DNA from: G963662605 sp963662605
GTDB lineage: Bacteria > Bacteroidota > Ignavibacteria > Ignavibacteriales > Ignavibacteriaceae
Assembly: GCA_963662605.1 (NCBI GenBank)
Contig: OY759785.1
Coordinates: forward strand, 3,720,001 to 3,784,000
Length of the DNA: 64,000 nucleotides
Direction: 5' to 3'
A program made the position numbers and the translations under genes. Below the pieces are notes generated by a model. That model was not told where the DNA came from. It saw only the letters and a program-made list of their open reading frames with translations, and searched no databases. Positions 8,400 through 16,382 of the stretch are shown one piece after another; position 1 is the stretch's first letter, and every line of letters starts with the position of its first letter.

Positions 8400-9823
8400 C
8401 AGAAGTTTACCCAAGAAAAAGATATAAAAGGGAGATAAAGGCAAGAAAAATAAGGGATTAGGGAATTTAAAAAATGAAAGTGGTGTTATACCAATAAAGC
8501 TTGATCTACCAAAAAAAGCAAAGGTACAACACCACATGGAAGATGTAATAATAAAACAAATCAGCGAAAGAATCAAACGAGCCAGTAAGAAAATAGGGAA
8601 AAACTGCAGCTTGTCTGAAAAACGATGTATCGGTGATATGCTGTTCGGCATAATGGGCAGTAATGATACAAAACTCAGTTCGATCAGTCGAGCCTTGCAG
8701 GAAAAAACGGCGGTGGGTTATACAATCAAACGATTAAGCCGCAACCTGAAAGAAATGGATATTACTGAATCGGTAAACCGGTATATGATAAGTCAAAGGC
8801 TCCATGATTTGGAAAGAGATGAAATCATAGCCATAGATGGTGGGGATGTACGAAAGAACTACGCGGAAAAGATGGAGCATATGCGGAGAATCCATGATGG
8901 CAGTAAAAAGGAAATCTGTAACGGATATAATTTGTTCTGTATGGCAACCGTAGGTAGTCAAAGAGTCCAACCGCTCTACGGGGAGTTTTATTCCGCCGCC
9001 GATACCAATTATAAGAGTACGTACAACATCGTAACCAAAGCCCTTGATATGCTCAAAGAGCAGAACAAAGGAAAACCGAGGCTGACCATAGTCGCTGATC
9101 GCGGTCATGATGACGAGAAGATGTATCAGTACTACCAGCGCAATGATATGCGATTTATAACGAGATTACGGAAAAACAGAGGATTTACCGTAGAAGGAAG
9201 TACGATGGACAGATGTGTCGGTGACTTGTATGGTTTTACTAAGTCGAAGAAAATGATGGGCGAGGTCATCCATGAAGGAGTAGTAAAGACCTCACGCTTA
9301 GAGATAGCCTTACTGCATGGGAAAATACACACGATAGAGGAAGAATTAAGCATCGTAGTTGTCAAGTCAACCATATTTCCCGAGCCGATGTATTTGCTCA
9401 CGAATATTTCCCTTGAAGATGAACGGGCGGCATATCAGGTGTATGCGAAGTATCTCAAGCGGTGGGGCATTGAGTTGTTGTTCAGGGTAATGAAAGAGAA
9501 GTTCAATCTTGAAGACATTCGGGTCATGAAGTACCGGAGACTGCGGAATGTGTTTTCCTTATTAATGGCTGCGATATACTTAATAAGTAAGATCGTCTAT
9601 GTTGTTGGTAACAATACGGAGTTTATACAAAAGAGTATATTAAAGAAAGCGAAACGGATAAAGAAGACGGGGCATTTTTTGTACTACTCAATTGCCGATG
9701 GGTTAATGACTTTGATAAGGAGAATGAAGCAGAAACCGATAATCTTTGAGCCTGTATTTTGGAATCCATCTGCTTACTCCCTTTTTTATAGGACAGCAGG
9801 AGCAAAAAATGGGTAAACTCCTG
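8400..9823 (+). mobile_element. Complete IS4-family insertion sequence with target duplication
   Basis: The ends are inverted repeats differing at one of 14 positions: CAGAAGTTTACCCA on the left and, complemented, CAGGAGTTTACCCA on the right. The host sequence AATGAGAC is present immediately outside both ends (8392-8399 and 9824-9831). This is an 8-bp target duplication, or 9 bp if the shared C is counted as host. The element is about 1424 bp with one transposase gene whose stop codon lies in the right inverted repeat. Intact ends, duplication and open frame suggest recent insertion. Confidence 0.9.
8536..9816 (+). CDS. IS4-family DDE transposase
   Basis: A 426-residue cut-and-paste transposase with an RNase H-like fold. 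The catalytic triad is visible: D101 in 'IAIDGGDVRK', D188 in 'IVADRGHDDEK' and E313. E313 lies in a perfect IS4 signature Y306-x2-R309-x3-E313-x6-K320. The N-terminal 90 residues are basic and probably bind the inverted repeats. The C-terminal segment after the Glu is helical and basic. The frame is uninterrupted, so the element may be active. It is the only gene of the insertion sequence. Confidence 0.93.
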   Translation: MEDVIIKQISERIKRASKKIGKNCSLSEKRCIGDMLFGIMGSNDTKLSSISRALQEKTAVGYTIKRLSRNLKEMDITESVNRYMISQRLHDLERDEIIAIDGGDVRKNYAEKMEHMRRIHDGSKKEICNGYNLFCMATVGSQRVQPLYGEFYSAADTNYKSTYNIVTKALDMLKEQNKGKPRLTIVADRGHDDEKMYQYYQRNDMRFITRLRKNRGFTVEGSTMDRCVGDLYGFTKSKKMMGEVIHEGVVKTSRLEIALLHGKIHTIEEELSIVVVKSTIFPEPMYLLTNISLEDERAAYQVYAKYLKRWGIELLFRVMKEKFNLEDIRVMKYRRLRNVFSLLMAAIYLISKIVYVVGNNTEFIQKSILKKAKRIKKTGHFLYYSIADGLMTLIRRMKQKPIIFEPVFWNPSAYSLFYRTAGAKNG

Positions 9824-9894
9824 AATGAGACCTAATGCTTTTTACCGTGAATCATATTATATTGCAAATGGTAGTTTTAACGAAAGGGGAAAAT

Positions 9895-10911
9895 GTGAAT
9901 CTCATCAGTCAACAACTCATACAAGATATACGCTCAATTATTTCAGGCGCAAGAGAAAATGCCGTGCGCAAGGTTGACTTTGAGCGAACTTTGATGTATT
10001 GGCACATCGGCGAACGTATTTTCGAAGAAGAACAACAAGGCAAAGACCGCGCAGAATATGGAACCTTCTTAATAAAAACGCTTTCAGAAAAGCTGCAGCC
10101 TGAATTTGGCAGCGGGTTTTCAATCCGGCAATTAGAACGCTATCGGCAGTTTTACCGCATGTTCCCAATTGCGTCCACACTGTGGACGCAATTGAACTGG
10201 AGTCAGTATAAACTTCTATTAAGCGTTGAAAACGAAGAAAAACGGGAATATTACATTGCAGAGACCATAAAAAACAACTGGTCAAAAAGACAGCTTGAAC
10301 GCCAGATTAACAGCCAACTGTACGAAAGGTTACTTCTTAGTAACGACAAGGAAAGCGTTTTGGCAGTAGCCAAGAATGAAAAACTCCCCACCAACCCAAA
10401 AGAAATTATCAAAGATCCTATGTTTCTTGAATTTCTTGATTTAAAATGTGAGCCTGCATATTATGAAAAAGATTTGGAACAGTCCATCATTACTCATTTG
10501 CAGGAATTCTTATTAGAAATGGGAAACGGCTTTTCATTTATTGCCCGGCAAAAACGCATTCACTTAGACGGCGACGATTTCTTTGTTGATTTGGCATTCT
10601 ATAATCGCCTGCTGCAGTGTTTTGTTATCATTGAATTAAAAACCCACAAGCTCACCCATCAGGATCTGGGACAATTGCAAATGTATGTTAACTACTATGA
10701 CCGTGTTGAAAAGTTAGAGCACGAGAATCCTTCAATCGGCATTTTGCTGTGTGCCGATAAAAATGATACCGTGGTAAAATTCACACTGCCAAGCGACGAG
10801 AAAAATATTATCGCGGCTAAGTATCAGGTCTATCTTCCGACCGAAAGCCAATTGTTGACAGAAATGCAGAAAGAATTAGCGGCTTTCCAAAATAAAGAGA
10901 GGGCGGAATAA
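9895..10911 (+). CDS. YhcG/DUF1016-family PD-(D/E)XK nuclease domain protein
   Basis: A 338-residue protein of the DUF1016 family. The N-terminal half (about residues 5-150, 'FERTLMYWHIGERIFEEEQ', 'QLERYRQFYR') is the helical DUF1016 N-terminal domain. The C-terminal half is a PD-(D/E)XK nuclease domain with D232 in 'FFVDLAFYN' and E247-L-K249 in 'IIELKTHKL', followed by 'QLQMYVNYYDR'. Family members are scattered among bacteria and are often carried with mobile or defence loci; their substrate is not firmly known. I prefer the GTG start at 9895, preceded by AAAGGGGA; an in-frame ATG lies 60 bases upstream beside the insertion sequence. It sits 63 bases after the target duplication, so the IS may affect its expression. 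Confidence 0.87.
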   Translation: MNLISQQLIQDIRSIISGARENAVRKVDFERTLMYWHIGERIFEEEQQGKDRAEYGTFLIKTLSEKLQPEFGSGFSIRQLERYRQFYRMFPIASTLWTQLNWSQYKLLLSVENEEKREYYIAETIKNNWSKRQLERQINSQLYERLLLSNDKESVLAVAKNEKLPTNPKEIIKDPMFLEFLDLKCEPAYYEKDLEQSIITHLQEFLLEMGNGFSFIARQKRIHLDGDDFFVDLAFYNRLLQCFVIIELKTHKLTHQDLGQLQMYVNYYDRVEKLEHENPSIGILLCADKNDTVVKFTLPSDEKNIIAAKYQVYLPTESQLLTEMQKELAAFQNKERAE

Positions 10912-11017
10912 AAAGACAAAATAATTATTCCACCCCCGTGAGAAGGTCTGAGGATGAGGGTTCTGCATATAAACGCTATTTCAGAAACAGCAGCCATATC
11001 AGTGGTTTAAACAAAAA

Positions 11018-11047
11018 AAGGCTGTCCCGATTTCTCAGGACAGCCTT
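11018..11047 (-). terminator. Intrinsic terminator of the btuB-DUF6580 operon
   Basis: A perfect 10-bp stem (AAGGCTGTCC) with a ten-base loop and a U7 run on the minus strand, 18 bases after the stop of the DUF6580 gene. Confidence 0.92.
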
Positions 11048-11065
11048 CAATAAATAAAATTCAGA

Positions 11066-11581
11066 TTATGCTTTTACAAGAACCGGAAATTTTACTCTAA
11101 CCAGTTCATATGTTCCGAACAATGCAGCGGTAAAGAATAAATCGCCGAGCATGTTATAGTGGAAGAACGGAACGGCGGCTAAGAAACATTCCGCTAATCC
11201 TGCAGATGTTCTTGGATAAAAGACTCCGCTTGTCCAGTATGCAAAATTTGTAATAGCAAAAAAGCTGACCGATGCAAATACACTTGCGAATGCAACAGTC
11301 GTAACGCTTTTATGTTTACTCACAAAAAATCCAACTGCGACAATTAAAGCAAAACTCGCGTATACGGCATACATCCCGGGATGGAAACCGATAATAACAT
11401 CGGTAAACAGCATCGCGGCAAACGGAACGGCAAAAGCCTCCCATTTTTTTGTAAAGTACGTTCCACCGAATAAAGCGAGAGCGCCTATCGCGGTAAAATT
11501 CGGATAATGCGGAACAAGTCTTGTTAATGCAGCTATAAAAACTAATGTTGTTAAAAACACAAAGCGATTACTATACTTCAT
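11066..11581 (-). CDS. DUF6580-family membrane protein, candidate corrinoid transport component
   Basis: A 171-residue integral membrane protein with about five hydrophobic segments ('FVFLTTLVFIAALT', 'AIGALALFGGTYF', 'AVYASFALIVAVGFF' and others). It matches the DUF6580 group of putative transport proteins, which resemble small S-component-like permeases. It starts 24 bases after the btuB-like gene and lies before the shared terminator, so it should be co-transcribed under the cobalamin riboswitch. By context it may move cobalamin, a corrinoid or cobalt across the inner membrane. That role is inferred; no ATPase or energy-coupling gene is adjacent. The ATG has a strong GAGGAAGAG ribosome site. 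Confidence 0.8.
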   Translation of the reverse strand: MKYSNRFVFLTTLVFIAALTRLVPHYPNFTAIGALALFGGTYFTKKWEAFAVPFAAMLFTDVIIGFHPGMYAVYASFALIVAVGFFVSKHKSVTTVAFASVFASVSFFAITNFAYWTSGVFYPRTSAGLAECFLAAVPFFHYNMLGDLFFTAALFGTYELVRVKFPVLVKA

Positions 11582-11605
11582 CTCTTCCTCTATAAATTTA
11601 ATTTC

Positions 11606-13537
11606 TTATTCTAATTCAATTCTGGTACCAAAATATACGGAAAATCGGGGAGTTCCGTAACCATAAATTTCTTCATATTTTTTATCAAAAAGATTCTCGA
11701 TTCTCCCATACACCTTAAGAACAGGAATGACCGCGTAAGTAGCCCCGATATTGACAACGGTGTAATCGGGCAATGTCGTGCGGACGGCACTGTATCCCGC
11801 GTAGAATTTGTCATCTCTGTTGCCGACATACTGCACACGTATATTAAGATTAAGTTTTTCAACCGGCTGATAATTAATCGTGACTGCCACTTTGTGTTCC
11901 GGCCTGCGCAGCAGCGATTTGTTATAATCATCGGTGTTTGTACCACGGTCATGCGTTTTTAGAAATGTATAATTCGCGGCAATATCCATACCTTGCATTT
12001 TGTAAAAGGCGGTCACTTCTACTCCGCTGCTCAAGGCTTTATTTATGTTAATCGCTTTATAGGTAATAGGATCGGAACTGATCAAGTCCTTGTAATTGGT
12101 AGAAAAATAAACGGCACTCAAAGAAAGGTTTTCGAGTTCCTGCCCAATACCTGCATCCCAGCCGGTATTCTTTTCAGGCTTAATGTCAGCGTTGCCGTAC
12201 ATCGGATCATATAAATTGAATAATGAAGGTGATTTGAATCCGGTCCCGAATGTGGCTTTGATTTTTGTTCCGGTTTCAAGAATGTTGTATGCAGAGGTAA
12301 CGCGGTATGTTCCGATTGAGCCGAATTGTGAGTGATGATCGAGTCTTGCCCCCGCGGCTACAAACATCCGGTCTCCGAATCCCGACTTTTGCTGAAAATA
12401 CACACTTGTGGTTTTTGCATCCTTTTCCGGGAACGCACTGTCGTACTCACTCCATGAGCTTTTTGAATAATAATCGGAAACGGCTGTTTGAATTTCGTGT
12501 TCCACTCCCGTACTGGTAACAAATGCACCGCCTTCGTAATAGTTAAACTGAACATCATATTTCTGTCTGTTGCCGTCATAATTGCTGCGCGAGGCATCGG
12601 AATTAACAACGGAAATGCTGTCGTACGTGTACCAGCGGATATTCCGGGTAAGAGAAGCGTGTGCGGTAACATCATATAATCCGCTTGCCGGTTTATCGGT
12701 AACGAACAACTGAAACACATTCTGTTTGAACCGGTATTTATATGAAGGATCATCTCCGTTCAGTCCTCCGTTCCGGTCAAGATCGGTATTCGCACCACCG
12801 AACTGAGCGGAAATACCTGCCTTCCATTCATTATCAAAATTGTATGCAAATTTTCCCGTCCCCTGAAATTGTTTTGTGCCGTCTTTTTCAAAATTACCAT
12901 ACTTCTCGTCAGCAGATGAAAATCCTGAATTTGTCAGCCGCAGCATGTTTACGCTGTAACTTAGTTTATCGGTCATTACGGAATAATTCAGTCCGCCCGT
13001 AAATGTTTTATATGCACCATACTCAGCAAACAAACCGATTTGTTTTCCTCTTGGCTGTTTTGTAATAATATTGATAACACCGCTCATCGCATCGGAGCCG
13101 TATAAGGTACTTTGGGGACCGCGAATGATTTCGATTCGCTCCACATTACTCAGCGACACGCTTGAAAAATCAAATGTACCGTTCGGATCGTTTGCCATGT
13201 TCATGCGCACGCCGTCAACCAGTACAAGTGCCTGACCAGAATTTCCGCCACGCAACAGGACGGTAGATATCTGCCCCAAGCCGCCGGTTTTATATGTTTC
13301 CAAACCAGGAACACTCTGCAGAACATCGTAAAGCGATGTAACGTTCGACTGCTCAATTTCACGGGAGGTTATAACGGTAACGGATGAAGCAGTTTCCCGC
13401 AAGGGACTTTCCAACCTGTCGGCAGTCACGACAATGTCATCCTTCATCGTGTATTGTTTCATGGAATCAGTGACGGACTGTGCATAGCACAACGTACCCG
13501 CAAAAATGAGAAAAGTACATAAATGGATTTTTAACAT
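11606..13537 (-). CDS. btuB: TonB-dependent outer-membrane receptor, BtuB-like vitamin B12 transporter
   Basis: A 643-residue outer-membrane receptor. A signal peptide covers about residues 1-19. The plug domain follows ('DDIVVTADRLES', 'TSLYDVLQSVPGLET', 'VLLRGGNSGQALVLVDGVR', 'IEIIRGPQSTLYGSDAMSGVINI'). The remaining roughly 450 residues are a beta-barrel ending in 'RFSVYFGTRIELE'. Length and plug motifs fit BtuB rather than the longer SusC receptors. The cobalamin riboswitch directly upstream gives strong evidence that the substrate is cobalamin or another corrinoid. The DUF6580 membrane gene follows in the same operon. Translation starts at the ATG at 13537, whose AAGGAG ribosome site lies inside the switch helix described separately. 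Confidence 0.93.
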   Translation of the reverse strand: MLKIHLCTFLIFAGTLCYAQSVTDSMKQYTMKDDIVVTADRLESPLRETASSVTVITSREIEQSNVTSLYDVLQSVPGLETYKTGGLGQISTVLLRGGNSGQALVLVDGVRMNMANDPNGTFDFSSVSLSNVERIEIIRGPQSTLYGSDAMSGVINIITKQPRGKQIGLFAEYGAYKTFTGGLNYSVMTDKLSYSVNMLRLTNSGFSSADEKYGNFEKDGTKQFQGTGKFAYNFDNEWKAGISAQFGGANTDLDRNGGLNGDDPSYKYRFKQNVFQLFVTDKPASGLYDVTAHASLTRNIRWYTYDSISVVNSDASRSNYDGNRQKYDVQFNYYEGGAFVTSTGVEHEIQTAVSDYYSKSSWSEYDSAFPEKDAKTTSVYFQQKSGFGDRMFVAAGARLDHHSQFGSIGTYRVTSAYNILETGTKIKATFGTGFKSPSLFNLYDPMYGNADIKPEKNTGWDAGIGQELENLSLSAVYFSTNYKDLISSDPITYKAININKALSSGVEVTAFYKMQGMDIAANYTFLKTHDRGTNTDDYNKSLLRRPEHKVAVTINYQPVEKLNLNIRVQYVGNRDDKFYAGYSAVRTTLPDYTVVNIGATYAVIPVLKVYGRIENLFDKKYEEIYGYGTPRFSVYFGTRIELE

Positions 13538-13626
13538 GAAGTTACTCCTTCTATTAAATTGTTAGGGTAACTTCGTGGGAAGGAGGTAATAACATAAGCG
13601 TAATTACAAGAACCTCACCCGCGAAG
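13538..13626 (-). promoter_or_regulatory. Riboswitch expression platform with two mutually exclusive helices
   Basis: Between the aptamer and the btuB start, two helices compete. The first pairs 13613-13626 with 13571-13586 (CTTCG...GGG with CCC..CGAAG). The second pairs 13564-13574 with 13538-13549 (GAAGTTAC with GTAACTTC, then CCT with AGG around one bulged A). It buries the AAGGAG ribosome site at 13545-13550. The two share bases 13571-13574, so only one can be complete. This arrangement suggests control of translation initiation. Which helix forms with ligand bound is inferred, not shown. Confidence 0.7.
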
Positions 13627-13639
13627 GTATTGAATTAAT

Positions 13640-13790
13640 TTGCGGCAGGTCTCCTGACTCGAGTTTTGCATTGCGCTCAACAGATGCCTTCCCGTTTACA
13701 CAGTGGCTCTTATCTGTCTAAAAACTCTTACAGTTGCGCGACAGTTCCGGATTTACACCGGATTCCCTATTCTCCGAAATCAATATTTCG
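13640..13790 (-). promoter_or_regulatory. Cobalamin riboswitch aptamer
   Basis: On the minus strand the diagnostic blocks occur in order: 'GAATCCGGTGTAAATCCGG', 'GCAACTGTAAGAG', 'GCCACTGTGTAAACGGGAAG' and the B12-box-like 'AGTCAGGAGACCTGCCGC'. These match the conserved core and 3' end of cobalamin riboswitches. It lies about 100 bases upstream of the btuB-like gene and should repress it when adenosyl- or another cobalamin is abundant. The outer limits are approximate. Confidence 0.95.
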
Positions 13791-13948
13791 GCACCGCAAA
13801 AATGTAATATTTTACGGCACTAAGTTACCACATTGGGATTTGTTTTCAAAAGAAGGAGCGGAAAATTCAGAAATAAATAGTAAAAGAATTTTGCGGAATA
13901 CAAAGTACCCTGTTTTATTAGCCCAAAGCGCAGCATCCGTCTTGCCGC

Positions 13949-14384
13949 CAACATTAACACGGCGCTTTAGTGCGTGTTGAATAACACAGAAGTTCTCAGG
14001 AACGGCAAAGCCGTGACAGCATAGTAGTAAAATTGTGGCATCATGTCGAGGAGCTCCGCCAGGAGCGACTCATTTTTATCGAAATCTGATAGATAATTGA
14101 GCCGTGCCTTTGGCACTCAATATAATTATTTCATCGTTTTTCTACTAGGCTGCCGCGTCTGCGACGCTCATGAGTTATGCAATAGACCCTTTGTATTCAG
14201 TTTTTACCTTCTGTTGCAAAACCGAACTCATATCTCGCAAGCTCGATAACCGCCCTTGCCACCTGAATTCAAGCAAATTTTTCATTTTCGGGCTCTCCCC
14301 TCTCTTGCCAAGAGAGAGGATGGGGGTGAGTTCACTTTAAAAATATACTTATGCAACACACTCTAAAGCGCCGTGTTAATATTG
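13949..14384. repeat. Composite 436-bp element bounded by inverted repeats; contains dispersed repeat copy 2
   Basis: The ends are 22-base inverted repeats with one mismatch (13949-13970 and 14363-14384, core AACACGGCGCTTTAG). Weaker pairing continues inward (GTGTTG...CAACAC). The left part (about 13985-14160) is a string of small palindromes such as 'GGCAAAGCC', 'GGAGCTCCGCCAGGAGC' and 'GTGCCTTTGGCAC'. The right part (14172-14364) is copy 2 of the dispersed repeat seen at 8021-8229, with its right end AACACACTCT intact. It contains no open frame of note. This looks like a MITE or a MITE inserted beside REP-like palindromes. Confidence 0.65.
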
Positions 14385-14443
14385 AAAGCACTTTTAAAAA
14401 ATTAAGAGAGGCGGACTGTTTGCGGTGGCGTTATACGTGGAAG

Positions 14444-16009
14444 TTAATCTATGCGGATAGCAATTAAGCTAATATCGTCTTCGAATTTATTTCCGGTAAA
14501 AGCAGTAAGCTGCTGCGTTAAATAATTAACCGGATCGCCCTGAGGAGGAATGGAACCAACCAAACGCACAAAATTATCTGTGCCGAGCGGATTACCGTCG
14601 CTGTTCCTCGACTCAATAACACCGTCTGTGAGAAGAACAATGACATCACCGGAATGCAGTTCCGTAACCTGATCCTCGAAATAACCTTCGGCTGAAAAAC
14701 CGAGAAGCATTCCTTTGGAGGTGATTTGACGTGCAGTGCGGCTGCCGCCTTCACGGTATACTATCGGCAGATCCCCTGCCCCGGCATACCGGAGTGTGCG
14801 TTCTTTCGTGTTGATTACCACCACTGAAAGCGTTGCAAACACTTCGGAAATTTTCGCATCCTGATAAACGGATTTATTTACCGTTTCCAAAATTTCCTTC
14901 GGAGTATATTCTTTGGAGTTTTGCAGTGTCATACGTATGGCGCTGCGGACATATCCCGCGTAAGCAATAGCGAAGTACCAGGCACCCCAACGCTTACCCA
15001 TAACATCACCAAGCACAACCGCAAGATTATTTTCATCAAGCTGAACGTAATCTATAAAATCGCCGCCCGGAACACCTTTGAACGGCAGGTGCCAATGATT
15101 TATCGTGCAGCCTGCAAAAGTCGGCGCTTCATCCGGAACAACTTTTACCCGCATCGTATCGGCAGCGCGGTGCAGTTCCGAAACAACACGCTGGCGTTCT
15201 TTGCCGAGACTTTTAATAATTGCAGTAACCTTCGCCACAACTACACGAGGGCCTTGAGTTTTAATAACATAATCGGTTATACCGAGATTGTACCCGTCGA
15301 GAATATCATCCTCATTTCCTTTGGATGTGAGAAAGATAAAGGGAATTGACTTGAGTTCAAGATCTTCCTGAAGCAGTCTGCGAAATTCATAGCCGTCCTG
15401 CTTCGGCATCATGATATCCGAAATAATAATATCCGGAGTGTGTTTTTTGATAACCCCCATGGCTTCGGCTACACTGTTAGCCGTCATACATTCGAAACCG
15501 GCGCGGGTAAGATTATATTGAAACAGTTTTACAAGTGATATGTCGTCGTCAACTAAAAGGATACATGGCGTTTCTTCCGCCACGCTTTTTTCCATGCTCT
15601 TTTTTGCCCCGTACGTTTTATAAATATCCGCACGGCGTATCAGTGCCTGCATCTTTATCAGCAGCTCCTGGACATCAAATGGCTTCGTGATGATGTCGTC
15701 GCCGCCGACCCGCATTGCCGTTTCTTTATCTTCAAGACTGCTCTTTGCTGTGACGAAGATAAACGGCATGACACGATATTTTTCTATCTCGCGAACTTTT
15801 TGACAGAACGTAAAGCCGTCCATCTCTTCCATTCCGACATCGCAAAGAACCAGATCAACTTTGGAATTATCCAGAAAGGCGAAACCTTCACCCGGACCCC
15901 CGGCTTCCAAAACCTGATAACCTTTCTTTCGCAAATTGAAACTTATCAGTTTCCTTACGGTAAGGTCATCGTCAATGATGAGTATTGTTTTATCGGAATT
16001 ATCAGACAT
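14444..16009 (-). CDS. REC-REC-PP2C: response regulator with SpoIIE/RsbU-type phosphatase output
   Basis: A 521-residue regulator. Receiver 1 (about residues 7-125) has D57 in 'LVLCDVGM'. Receiver 2 (about 148-265) has D198 in 'IIISDIMMPKQDG'. Residues about 300-521 form a PP2C-type Ser/Thr phosphatase: 'GGDF' at 315, 'LGDVMGKR' (D335), 'LTDGVIES' (D462) and 'DDISLI' (D511/D512) supply the metal-binding Asp residues. Such proteins dephosphorylate STAS anti-sigma antagonists. Its natural substrate is probably the STAS protein encoded 12 bases upstream in the same operon. Receiver 1 has 'VGM' where 'IMM' is usual, which may alter its phosphorylation. The operon also holds a histidine kinase and an NtrC-type regulator. 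Confidence 0.92.
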   Translation of the reverse strand: MSDNSDKTILIIDDDLTVRKLISFNLRKKGYQVLEAGGPGEGFAFLDNSKVDLVLCDVGMEEMDGFTFCQKVREIEKYRVMPFIFVTAKSSLEDKETAMRVGGDDIITKPFDVQELLIKMQALIRRADIYKTYGAKKSMEKSVAEETPCILLVDDDISLVKLFQYNLTRAGFECMTANSVAEAMGVIKKHTPDIIISDIMMPKQDGYEFRRLLQEDLELKSIPFIFLTSKGNEDDILDGYNLGITDYVIKTQGPRVVVAKVTAIIKSLGKERQRVVSELHRAADTMRVKVVPDEAPTFAGCTINHWHLPFKGVPGGDFIDYVQLDENNLAVVLGDVMGKRWGAWYFAIAYAGYVRSAIRMTLQNSKEYTPKEILETVNKSVYQDAKISEVFATLSVVVINTKERTLRYAGAGDLPIVYREGGSRTARQITSKGMLLGFSAEGYFEDQVTELHSGDVIVLLTDGVIESRNSDGNPLGTDNFVRLVGSIPPQGDPVNYLTQQLTAFTGNKFEDDISLIAIRID

Positions 16010-16021
16010 AGCGCTATTTAA

Positions 16022-16369
16022 TTAACCTTTTACTCCATAGCTTTCCAAAGCGGCCGTCCTTGTCGGGAAAGCTTCAAACACGCGATACATTCTTGTTAAT
16101 TCGAACATCGAATGTACTGCCGGTTGAAAACCGATAAGACGTAAATCTCCGCCAAGGGTGGAAACTTTTTTCAACGAAACAACTAATGTACCGAGAAATG
16201 TAGAATCAATAAACTCGCACTCCGTAAGATCAACAACGAGTTTGCGTCCGCCGTTATCAATGTCGGCTGCAAGAATTTTCTTAAATTCTTCTGCTTCTTT
16301 CAACGTCGCTCTGGTGAGATTTACATTCTCAACGATTACATCATAATATTCTTCCCGGGAAAAGTCCAT
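16022..16369 (-). CDS. STAS-domain anti-sigma factor antagonist
   Basis: A 115-residue single STAS domain protein of the SpoIIAA/RsbV family. The phosphoacceptor Ser is at about residue 56 in 'ECEFIDSTFLGTL', matching the D-S motif of RsbV. In this family the unphosphorylated form binds an RsbW-like kinase; phosphorylation releases it and a PP2C phosphatase resets it. Its operon supplies the phosphatase but no RsbW-like kinase; the only one in the window is at 37205-37621. I start it at the ATG 13 bases after the NtrC gene stop. A TTG 42 bases upstream, overlapping that gene, is an alternative. Confidence 0.88.
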   Translation of the reverse strand: MDFSREEYYDVIVENVNLTRATLKEAEEFKKILAADIDNGGRKLVVDLTECEFIDSTFLGTLVVSLKKVSTLGGDLRLIGFQPAVHSMFELTRMYRVFEAFPTRTAALESYGVKG

Positions 16370-16382
16370 ACTTTTCAGCCTT

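Noticed and set aside
8208..8651. 147-codon minus-strand frame at the left IS boundary
   Set aside because: It crosses the left inverted repeat of the insertion sequence, has no ribosome site and lies antisense to the transposase start.
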